From an uncultured Bacteroidales bacterium (GTDB taxonomy: Bacteria > Bacteroidota > Bacteroidia > Bacteroidales > UBA932), in contig CAJUEK010000081.1 of assembly GCA_910585445.1 (NCBI GenBank), forward strand, positions 1 through 5,825: 5,825 bases of DNA, written 5' to 3'. Made by a program: the position numbers and the translations under genes. This document shows, in pieces, positions 1-4,837 of this stretch (within the stretch, counting starts at the first letter, position 1; the number at the start of each line of letters is the position of its first letter). A model generated the notes under the pieces. That model was not told where the DNA came from and did no database searches. It saw only the letters and a list, made by a program, of their open reading frames with translations.

Positions 1-198
1 CAAAGTCGGGATAACTTTATAAAACTTACAAGATGCAGTTCACCGGAGGCTTACAAATTATTGTCAATACCTGCAATTGAAGTCACCATAAACGGCCAGC
101 GCAGCCCTCTCATGGTAGCAGCCTCAAAAACGACTGCCTCATTGGCAAAATGTTTCAATGGAGAAGCACGAAGGTTAGTTTATCCGGAAATAACATGA
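1..198 (+). CDS. cas1: CRISPR-associated endonuclease Cas1, C-terminal end (partial)
   Basis: The window opens inside this gene in frame 1, and 65 codons remain before TGA at 196-198. Cas1 is the integrase that, as a complex with Cas2, inserts new spacers into the array. The visible tail contains SPEAYKLLSIPAIEVTINGQ, then RSPLMVAASKTTASLAKCFN and a final RRLVYPEI, which I recognise as the usual C-terminus of type II Cas1 proteins in Bacteroidetes. The metal-binding catalytic residues lie upstream, outside the window, so activity cannot be judged. The stop is one base before the cas2 start, so the two genes are co-transcribed and probably translationally coupled. cas9 would be expected further upstream. 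Confidence 0.93.
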   Translation, partial: QSRDNFIKLTRCSSPEAYKLLSIPAIEVTINGQRSPLMVAASKTTASLAKCFNGEARRLVYPEIT

Positions 199-199
199 T

Positions 200-532
200 A
201 TGGACCGACTCAGCGAATATAGAGTTATGTGGGTACTTGTTTTCTTTGACCTTCCTACCGACACGAAAAAAGAACGGAAAGCAGCGGCAGAATTCCGCAA
301 GAACCTGATTCTTGACGGTTTCGTAATGTTCCAGTTCTCGATATACATGCGTCATTGTCCAAGCGCTGAAAATGCGAACGTACACATCAAGCGTGTCAAG
401 ACGTTCCTGCCTCCTTTAGGACAGGTCGGCATCCTTTCCATTACAGACAAACAATTCGGTTCAATGGAGCTGTTCGCGGAAAAGAAATCCAAAGAACCGC
501 CTACAGAAAACATACAGTTGGAACTGTTTTGA
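200..532 (+). CDS. cas2: CRISPR-associated protein Cas2 (type II-C)
   Basis: This 110-aa protein is the small ferredoxin-like partner of Cas1 in spacer acquisition. The first strand reads MWVLVFFDLP (residues 10-19), with the conserved Asp17 at its end. It is followed by KKERKAAAEFRKNL and DGFVMFQFSIYMRHCPS, both typical of type II Cas2. The basic helix VHIKRVKTFLPP and the strand GQVGILSITDKQF complete the fold. I chose the start at 200 rather than Met10 because the leading segment with SEYRVMW is common in type II-C Cas2 and because it sits one base after the cas1 stop. There is no clear Shine-Dalgarno site, as is usual in Bacteroidetes. The acidic and polar tail after residue 90 is variable in the family. 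Nothing suggests decay. Confidence 0.95.
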   Translation: MDRLSEYRVMWVLVFFDLPTDTKKERKAAAEFRKNLILDGFVMFQFSIYMRHCPSAENANVHIKRVKTFLPPLGQVGILSITDKQFGSMELFAEKKSKEPPTENIQLELF

Positions 533-644
533 TGTTCTTTGCAATAGCATTTCACAAACAAACAATCTCAATTTCATCTGAATCAGAAAGCCAGAACGGC
601 ACTACGGAATCAAAAAAATCCGATATTCCTATCGGATTTTTATT
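533..644 (+). ncRNA. Putative tracrRNA (anti-repeat, short hairpins, terminator)
   Basis: The gap between cas2 and the array contains an anti-repeat. Bases 546-557 (AGCATTTCACAA) match the plus-strand repeat end AGCAATTCACAA at 11 of 12 positions, so they would pair with the 5' part of a minus-strand crRNA repeat. Moving 5' on this RNA, CAAT (542-545) opposes UU of the crRNA and TTTG (538-541) then pairs with CAAA. The result is a lower stem, a bulge and an upper stem, as in known Cas9 guide duplexes. Downstream are small potential hairpins TTC-ATCT-GAA (573-582) and GCC-AGAAC-GGC (590-600), then the terminator at 614-644. The 5' end is not determined. The best upstream box is TACAGTTG (513-520, one mismatch to TAnnTTTG) with no TTG at -33, so processing from the cas transcript is also possible. 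Confidence 0.72.
614..644. terminator. Bidirectional intrinsic terminator between tracrRNA candidate and array
   Basis: An 11-bp perfect stem (614-624 with 631-641) closes a 6-nt loop, ATTCCT. The T-run on the right is part of the stem and continues into TATT. On the left a run of seven A (612-618) provides the U-tract for the other direction. The hairpin can therefore end the tracrRNA or cas transcript from the left and crRNA transcripts from the right. Confidence 0.85.
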
Positions 645-705
645 CTGATAACCATCTCATAAAAAGTTGTGATTAAACGACTTACTGCAGGTCTATTGTT
701 ATCAG
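645..705. repeat. Array-flanking segment with inverted, repeat-like pieces
   Basis: CTGATAACCAT (645-655) is the inverted complement of the start of the first repeat, ATTGTTATCAG (695-705), at 10 of 11 positions. GTTGTGA (666-672) is the inverted complement of the repeat end TCACAAC. On the minus strand this looks like a repeat end, about 10 nt, then a repeat start, in the opposite orientation to the array. The 50-nt stretch 645-694 is all that lies between terminator and array, so it may be a leader, a recognition site for the Cas1-Cas2 integrase, or a relic. A chance match cannot be excluded for the shorter piece. Confidence 0.5.
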
Positions 706-1599
706 TAGGTCAAAGATACAAAGTTTGAAAGCAATTCACAACGATTTCGAAAATAAAGACATCCGTCACGCATTGTTATCAGTAGGTCAAAGATACAAAG
801 TTTGAAAGCAATTCACAACCATGGTTTACCATGAAATGGTGAACTATGAATTGTTATCAGTAGGTCAAAGATACAAAGTTTGAAAGCAATTCACAACTGA
901 GCTCTCGCGAGCTTGTCAAAAAGCTTGATTGTTATCAGTAGGTCAAAGATACAAAGTTTGAAAGCAATTCACAACCAAACAAAAACATTTCACCTACATA
1001 GACGCATTGTTATCAGTAGGTCAAAGATACAAAGTTTGAAAGCAATTCACAACTCGACTGTTCCAGATGTTCCAAAGTTGAAGATTGTTATCAGTAGGTC
1101 AAAGATACAAAGTTTGAAAGCAATTCACAACGGTCCTGAGCCTATTCGTGATGTCGATTATATTGTTATCAGTAGGTCAAAGATACAAAGTTTGAAAGCA
1201 ATTCACAACCGTGAAGCTCCGAGAACAACTCTTTCACCTATTGTTATCAGTAGGTCAAAGATACAAAGTTTGAAAGCAATTCACAACTATCTTTGGCCTA
1301 CCAATTAAACGGAAAAGATTGTTATCAGTAGGTCAAAGATACAAAGTTTGAAAGCAATTCACAACGCTTTTTATAAATCCCAACACAGGGGCCACATTGT
1401 TATCAGTAGGTCAAAGATACAAAGTTTGAAAGCAATTCACAACATATCAGTCCCAATAGCTTTCAAGACACATATTGTTATCAGTAGGTCAAAGATACAA
1501 AGTTTGAAAGCAATTCACAACAACGGGCGACGGCGTCAAGGCCACCGTCTCATTGTTATCAGTAGGTCAAAGATACAAAGTTTGAAAGCAATTCACAAC
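695..1599 (-). CRISPR. Type II-C CRISPR array, 12 repeats and 11 spacers
   Basis: Twelve perfect copies of a 48-nt repeat start at 695, 772, 850, 928, 1006, 1084, 1162, 1240, 1318, 1396, 1474 and 1552. On the plus strand each starts ATTGTTATCAG and ends AATTCACAAC. Spacers are 30 nt, except the first (743-771), which is 29 nt. All eleven differ. The length and the reverse-complement start GTTGTGAATTGC fit Bacteroidetes type II-C repeats. I assign crRNA synthesis to the minus strand because the anti-repeat at 546-557 requires it and because a promoter motif lies in each repeat in that direction. Neither end shows a degenerate repeat, so acquisition polarity cannot be read from decay. The left end lies 162 bases after cas2, and the right end abuts a hipA remnant. 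The first base (A) is invariant here, so 47 against 48 nt is a matter of definition. Confidence 0.98.
711..741 (-). promoter_or_regulatory. Repeat-embedded Bacteroidetes promoter (repeat 1 shown; same in all 12)
   Basis: Read on the minus strand, the repeat contains TTG (741-739), 20 nt, then TATCTTTG (718-711). This matches the Bacteroidetes primary sigma consensus of TTTG at -33 and TAnnTTTG at -7. A start about 4-8 nt past the -7 box would fall in the last dozen bases of the repeat (around 703-706 for this copy), just before the spacer. Because the repeats are identical, the same motif sits at the same offset in every copy. Promoters inside repeats are known for type II-C systems of Neisseria and Campylobacter; the assignment here is by consensus match only. 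Confidence 0.65.
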
Positions 1600-1896
1600 A
1601 CGAGGGAGAAGGATACGCGATACGACCTACTTGCAGTGCTCTTGGCAGATCCGAATGACACTGACGAGCTGGCAATGCCAATATTCACAGGAGGCAAAAC
1701 CAACGGGTTCAACAGAGAGACCTTCACTAAGGCCTTTGTTCAGTCTGAAGTCCCGGCCAATACTGCAGAAAAACGTATAGACAAGATGGCCAGCTATAAG
1801 GACAAATGGTTTGATATCATCGACAGTTCATTCCTTCCTGAAGACCTGAAGGTCAACTACAAGAAGTTAATACTTGCACGACTAAGTCTGTTATAG
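1600..1896 (+). pseudogene. HipA-like kinase, 3' remnant lacking its start
   Basis: From the last base of the final repeat an open frame of 98 codons runs to TAG at 1894-1896. It reads RYDLLAVLLADPNDTDELAM, then PIFTGGKTNGFNRETF, and ends KWFDIIDSSFLPEDLKVNYK. In HipA-family Ser/Thr kinases the C-terminal lobe has a similar order: the (PA)YDLL element, an ELA-type strand with a GGK turn, an RETF-type helix and a closing SFLPEDLK helix. HipA is the toxin kinase of the hipBA modules. The usual protein is over 300 residues, and the N-lobe, P-loop and catalytic Asp are all missing. The frame happens to stay open through three repeats upstream, but that extension is array, not protein. No hipB-like gene is seen. 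The gene was probably cut by the event that placed the array next to it. Confidence 0.7.
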
Positions 1897-2044
1897 AAAA
1901 CGGATATCGCCTCATATCCACAGAACGGCTCAATCAGGTCACTCTTTTTTGTACGATTTCACCAAAACTACGCATCAAAATGCAGTCAAGAACACTTCTA
2001 AATCAAGTCTTTACATATTATAGGCCTTTGCTTTCAGAGATTCA

Positions 2045-2077
2045 TTTGAGTTATGAAAACGAGCATAAAAATCTTTG
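2045..2077 (+). promoter_or_regulatory. Candidate promoter of a small RNA
   Basis: TTTG at 2045-2048, 21 nt, then AATCTTTG at 2070-2077 (one mismatch to TAnnTTTG). A start near 2083 would give a transcript of about 120 nt ending at the hairpin-T-run at 2161-2205. Supported only by consensus and by the matching terminator downstream. Confidence 0.35.
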
Positions 2078-2082
2078 ATATG

Positions 2083-2205
2083 GATTTTCTTATATCAAAC
2101 GTTTTTCATCGCAGGAGTGAAACGGCAGCAACCAGCCTTAATATGTTAGCCAACAGCTCATTCGGTTTAAGAAACGGGCGATTTTTAAACCGAACTCTTT
2201 TTCTT
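2083..2205 (+). ncRNA. Candidate small RNA with alternative 3' hairpins
   Basis: The segment lies between a plausible promoter (2045-2077) and a strong terminator-like hairpin, and has no believable coding frame. Near its 3' end the arm CGGTTTAAGAAA (2163-2174) can pair with the arm at 2182-2194 or, equally well, with a second copy at 2231-2242 further downstream. Both right arms are followed by T-rich sequence. No known RNA family is recognised. It could equally be an untranslated leftover of the hipA operon. Confidence 0.3.
2161..2205 (+). terminator. Intrinsic terminator with a competing second arm
   Basis: TTCGGTTTAA (2161-2170) and TTAAACCGAA (2185-2194) are perfect inverted repeats. 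The stem extends inward by three pairs including one G-U, leaving an 8-nt loop. CTC and a T-run (2198-2202) follow. A second right arm, TTTCTTAAACCG (2231-2242), is fully complementary to 2163-2174 and is followed by TTTTCTCTT, which gives an alternative, larger hairpin. Confidence 0.55.
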
Positions 2206-2483
2206 GGGCATTCCGTTCAAAATATGGCGTTTTCTTAAACCGTTTTCTCTTGAAGACTCACCGAATGTGGGATTCCATATGCTTTTGGTTCGGTTCGGAT
2301 TAGGCGCAAGAAGGCAAATGCCCGATGTATTTGCATATGCCGCCTTTATCTCCTATGCACCGACAATTGTAACCGTATTAATGCATCAAGTCCATTAAGT
2401 GCAGGGCAATCATTATCCGGAAAATCCGTATATTTGAACTGTCGTTCATATATACGCTTGGTCTCGGCATAATCAAAGCAAGC

Positions 2484-2515
2484 TTTGCTTCTGCTCTCGA
2501 CTTTTGCTATATTTG
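2484..2515 (+). promoter_or_regulatory. Bacteroidetes-type promoter
   Basis: TTTG (2484-2487), 20 nt, TATATTTG (2508-2515): an exact match to both consensus boxes at the expected spacing. The start would be near 2521. It is the best candidate promoter for the operon that begins at 2831, which would give it a leader of about 310 nt, or for the small ORF at 2575. A second TATATTTG at 2429-2436 lacks a -33 TTG. Confidence 0.6.
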
Positions 2516-2574
2516 CATGATTCGCAAAGAAAACGGGCAATACGGAGGCGGAAAGACATGTTTTTAAATGTTTG

Positions 2575-2721
2575 ATGGGTTTCATGCGAACTTTAAGCAG
2601 AACCGGCAAATGTAATAAGAAATTTTGCTTCACGAGAATAGAGCCGGAGATGCAAAAGAATAAAATCATTGTGCCGGAGCAATCTGACAACAGGCAGGAA
2701 GCAGCCGGACATTCAGAATAG
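2575..2721 (+). CDS. Possible 48-aa small protein, unknown
   Basis: An ATG at 2575 opens 48 codons ending at TAG (2719-2721), with a second in-frame ATG at 2584. The product is basic in its first half (RTLSRTGKCNKKFCFTR) and acidic or polar in its second (EQSDNRQEAAGHSE). There is no membrane segment and no recognisable domain. It lies about 50 nt after the predicted start of the promoter at 2484-2515, but has no clear ribosome site. A longer open frame runs antisense through the same bases, so one or both may be chance. It may instead be part of the untranslated leader of the operon. Confidence 0.27.
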   Translation: MGFMRTLSRTGKCNKKFCFTRIEPEMQKNKIIVPEQSDNRQEAAGHSE

Positions 2722-2798
2722 GAATTCATGGCTACAAAAGCATAGAATCCTGCAACAGCCTGCATGTAACGGGGCATAACGAAGGCCAAGGACACTCA

Positions 2799-2834
2799 AT
2801 GCGGATAAAAAGAAATTTAGTCATTATAATATGA
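2799..2834 (+). CDS. Possible 11-codon upstream ORF (leader peptide)
   Basis: MRIKRNLVIII ends in TGA at 2832-2834, overlapping the ATG of the next gene (2831-2833) in an ATGA arrangement. Such overlaps are typical of translational coupling. No regulatory codon run is present apart from three Ile codons. It could be chance, as AT-rich DNA often yields ORFs of this size. Confidence 0.2.
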   Translation: MRIKRNLVIII

Positions 2835-3319
2835 AAGCGACAAACACTGACATCAAGCTCATGAGAATTTGCTTCGGCGGTCTCGAACTTCAGGTTCCGG
2901 AAATATGGAATGTGGAAACTGAAACATACACAGAACCTGACGGGCGCGAATGTGCCATGATTGACATATCGGCTACAGAGGGGGACGCAAGATCCATCGT
3001 CATAAGCTATGGTCCGATGCCGGACGGCTCAGATGCCATAATGGAAGCGGCAGGCACTTATGAAGAACTCATAGGCGAGATAGGCACATCGGAGGATGAC
3101 AACCCTATATGCGAGTATGATTTCTTAGGGACAACCGGCTATGGATTTGAAGTGCCGACTGAAGATAATTTGGCATGCAACTTCATCTGCGCAGAAGTCA
3201 GTCCGCAGTCAGAAGGTGAAGCGGGATGCAAGCTGTTCACCATCTTGACAACTGCAAATTCATATAAGGACATAGACGACCTGCTGGACCTGATTGAGGA
3301 AAAAATTTCATTCAATTAA
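2831..3319 (+). CDS. Acidic hypothetical protein, first gene of operon
   Basis: This 162-aa protein is not recognised. It is strongly acidic, has no signal peptide or membrane segment, and should be cytoplasmic. Sequence landmarks are VPEIW (about residues 22-26), alternating strands such as CAMIDISAT and SIVISYGPMPDG, the glycine-rich YDFLGTTGYGF (about 96-106), the hydrophobic strand CKLFTILTTAN and a closing acidic helix DIDDLLDLIEEKI. This alternation suggests one small alpha/beta domain, remotely reminiscent of DcrB/PsbP-like folds, but that is a guess. Six or so cysteines are scattered without a metal-site pattern. The start at 2831 has only A/T-rich sequence before it; an internal Met11 is possible. 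The next gene starts 4 nt after the stop, so the two are co-expressed. Confidence 0.85.
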   Translation: MKATNTDIKLMRICFGGLELQVPEIWNVETETYTEPDGRECAMIDISATEGDARSIVISYGPMPDGSDAIMEAAGTYEELIGEIGTSEDDNPICEYDFLGTTGYGFEVPTEDNLACNFICAEVSPQSEGEAGCKLFTILTTANSYKDIDDLLDLIEEKISFN

Positions 3320-3323
3320 TGCC

Positions 3324-3929
3324 ATGAGTACTCTCCAGAGAGCCATTGAAATCGCAACGCAAGCCCACAAGGGGCAACTCGACAAGTCCGGCAAAGACTA
3401 TATCGGGCATCCTCTACGCGTCATGGAAATGGGCCGGACAGAAGAAGAAAAAATAGCAGGCATTCTCCATGATGTAGTAGAAGACACGTCTTGGACTTTC
3501 GAAATGCTTGAAGCAGAAGGATTTTCAAAGGAAATTACGGATGCCCTCAGATGCGTCACAAAAGTTTCAGAAAATGAGAACTACGCTGATTTTATCGGAC
3601 GTATCAAGAAGAACCCGCTCGCAGCCGCGGTAAAGCTCAATGACCTTACGGACAACATGGACATCCGCCGTCTCCCCTATCTGAGCGACAAGGATGTAAA
3701 GCGTCTGAAAAAATATCTCAAGGCATACAAGCGCCTTAGCGGAGAGCCGGTCTATTCTGTATATGCCTGCAGGCTGGAACATCCAAATGCCTATGCACCT
3801 TGGACAGAAGAAGCTGATGCCGAGCTTATAGGCATGTGCAAAAAAGGAATCCCTGCAGATTCCATAGCAGTTCATTTCGGAAGGAAACCAAGTGCCATCA
3901 TATCACGGATGAATAAACTGGGACTATAG
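3324..3929 (+). CDS. SpoT/MESH1-like HD hydrolase fused to SANT/Myb-like helix-turn-helix
   Basis: This 201-aa protein has two parts. Residues 1-140 form an HD domain like that of (p)ppGpp hydrolases (SpoT, MESH1). The expected metal and active-site residues are present: H29 (in YIGHP), H49-D50 and E53-D54 (in ILHDVVEDT), D107 (in VKLND) and N111. The usual KLADRLHNM motif is altered to KLNDLTDNM. No synthetase domain is present. Residues 159-201, from PWTEEADAELIGM through GRKPSAIISRMNKLGL, resemble the SANT/Myb-like trihelix found at the ends of some bacterial proteins, with W160 and the final RxxKLGL turn. The likely role is hydrolysis of an alarmone or related nucleotide; DNA binding by the tail is inferred. 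I start at ATG 3324, 4 nt after the previous stop, and not at the in-frame TTG 3294, which overlaps it. Confidence 0.88.
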   Translation: MSTLQRAIEIATQAHKGQLDKSGKDYIGHPLRVMEMGRTEEEKIAGILHDVVEDTSWTFEMLEAEGFSKEITDALRCVTKVSENENYADFIGRIKKNPLAAAVKLNDLTDNMDIRRLPYLSDKDVKRLKKYLKAYKRLSGEPVYSVYACRLEHPNAYAPWTEEADAELIGMCKKGIPADSIAVHFGRKPSAIISRMNKLGL

Positions 3930-3938
3930 TGTTTGCAT

Positions 3939-3944
3939 AGGAGG
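3939..3944 (+). promoter_or_regulatory. Shine-Dalgarno-like AGGAGG before the Smr gene
   Basis: AGGAGG lies 13 nt before the ATG at 3958, in the 28-nt gap after the HD gene. Such strong anti-SD matches are uncommon before Bacteroidetes genes, and the spacing is longer than ideal. It supports the 3958 start but may not be used. Confidence 0.4.
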
Positions 3945-3957
3945 GAGCGGAACGGCA

Positions 3958-4614
3958 ATGGCCAAGAAAGACATCATAACGTACTTCGGTGAGCTGAAAG
4001 GAAAAGTTTTCTTTTCAGAGGAGCCCCGTGCCACTGCGCCAAAAACGTCAAAGACTTCGAAGGCAACAAAGGAAAGTCAGGCTACAGAACCGCATGAGCC
4101 GCATTCTGAAACCATCATTAAGGTTGGCCATAATGTCGTGCTTATGGACTCCAACCTTCGCGGGAAGATTATATCACTTGGCGGAAAGAGTGCAGTAATA
4201 GAGCTGGAAGACGGAATGACAATACAGATTGCTTACGGAGAGTTTGCAGTAACCAATGAAACAGAAGTGTCCGTGCTAAAGCATATCAGGCCAAAGCCCT
4301 CAAAAAGTTCCGCTTCCACAAAACAATCTTCTGTCCCGGCACCTTGCGGCACACTGACCATAGATTTGCATATCGAGTCCATTCCCGGAGGGAGAAACGT
4401 CCCCAAAGGTCGGCAGTTGCAATTCCAGATGGCCATTTTCAGGCGTACCGTCAGGGAAAACCTATGCCATCGCGGAATGAAGATATGCTTCATACATGGA
4501 GTTGGGGACGGCATATTAAAAGCTGCAATCCGAAAGGAGCTGGACGAAGTCCTTGCCCTCAGATGCAGCTATTCAGTGGGTGACCCTGCGGTCACAATTG
4601 TTTCAATCAGATGA
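3958..4614 (+). CDS. Smr-domain protein with KOW-like middle domain
   Basis: This 218-aa protein has three parts. The N-terminal 50 residues are low in complexity (TSKTSKATKESQATEPHEPH) and probably disordered. Residues 54-110 (IIKVGHNVVLMDSNLRGKII, then GKSAVIELEDGMTIQIAY) form a small beta barrel like the one before Smr in MutS2 and in the Bacteroidetes DUF2027 proteins. After a Ser/Lys linker, residues 131-218 are a Smr domain: TIDLHIES at its start, FQMAIFRRTV, and the loop FIHGVGDGILKAAIRKEL with the HGxGxGxL signature at 180-187. The usual LDLHG motif has become IDLHIE, losing the glycine. Smr domains bind or nick branched DNA or cleave RNA on stalled ribosomes; the role here is not known. 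It is the third gene of the operon, 28 nt after the HD gene. Confidence 0.87.
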   Translation: MAKKDIITYFGELKGKVFFSEEPRATAPKTSKTSKATKESQATEPHEPHSETIIKVGHNVVLMDSNLRGKIISLGGKSAVIELEDGMTIQIAYGEFAVTNETEVSVLKHIRPKPSKSSASTKQSSVPAPCGTLTIDLHIESIPGGRNVPKGRQLQFQMAIFRRTVRENLCHRGMKICFIHGVGDGILKAAIRKELDEVLALRCSYSVGDPAVTIVSIR

Positions 4615-4620
4615 ATCCGC

Positions 4621-4797
4621 CTACTCAGCAGGAGTCCATTTGCACCTGACCGGTGATACGATTGCCCCCTCTTTCTTGAGTTCCGCAAACACCTTGTCAA
4701 CGACCTTCCTGTCAAGTCCCGACAAAGCAGCAACTTCACCTGCCGCGATTGGCTTTCCAGCCTCTTTCATTACTTTCAATACGAGTTCCTTTTCCAT
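4621..4797 (-). CDS. Small winged helix-turn-helix protein, 58 aa
   Basis: The minus strand reads MEKELVLKVMKEAGKPIAAG from 4797 and ends CKWTPAE before TAG (4623-4621). The order is a helix (ELVLKVMKEAG), a short turn, the helix-turn-helix EVAALSGLDRKVVDKVFAEL, then the wing KKEGAIVSPVRCKW. This is the plan of a minimal winged-helix DNA-binding domain, and close relatives of this size are common in Bacteroidales and other anaerobes. Each half of the HTH keeps its hydrophobic positions, so the frame is surely coding. It is cytoplasmic and probably acts as a dimer. Its stop lies 6 nt from that of the Smr gene on the other strand (convergent), with no clear terminator between them. Its target is not known. 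Confidence 0.85.
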   Translation of the reverse strand: MEKELVLKVMKEAGKPIAAGEVAALSGLDRKVVDKVFAELKKEGAIVSPVRCKWTPAE

Positions 4798-4837
4798 ATA
4801 CGATATAATTTATAATGCTGTCTCATGCAAGCGAGAA

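Larger units (their letters stand above)
1897..2830. other. Gene-poor region between hipA remnant and operon
   Basis: No convincing protein gene fills these 934 bases. Open frames in several registers are short, mutually overlapping and lack family features. An imperfect-context hairpin (GGATAT, 1902-1907, with ATATCC, 1914-1919) follows the hipA remnant but has no adjacent T-run. The supported contents are listed separately: a candidate small RNA with a terminator, a promoter, a small ORF and an upstream ORF. The mixture suggests a long regulatory region, or decayed or dispersed-repeat DNA. Confidence 0.6.

Noticed and set aside
155..561. Minus-strand open frames through cas1 and cas2
   Set aside because: They are shadows of the conserved cas genes on the other strand.
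913..1308. 131-codon plus-strand open frame with a 16-residue unit repeated
   Set aside because: It is the CRISPR array read in frame. The 78-nt unit is a multiple of three, so the frame stays open without coding.
1348..1599. N-terminal part of the open frame that continues into the hipA remnant
   Set aside because: This part consists of repeats and spacers. Only the portion after 1599 resembles a protein.
2053..2398. Two overlapping plus-strand open frames (61 and 64 codons)
   Set aside because: They overlap in different frames, cross the terminator-like hairpins and show no family features.
2346..2795. 149-codon minus-strand open frame
   Set aside because: It has no recognisable domain, is Cys- and Ser-rich in odd places, and lies antisense to a consensus promoter. 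It is more likely part of non-coding or repeated DNA, though a search is needed to be sure.
1600..2830. Insertion sequence or transposon as the cause of the hipA truncation
   Set aside because: No transposase fragment, terminal inverted repeats or target-site duplication could be found at the junctions.
4580..4595. Hairpin GTGACC-CTGC-GGTCAC at the end of the Smr gene as terminator
   Set aside because: It lies inside the coding sequence and no T-run follows. It may be codon chance.
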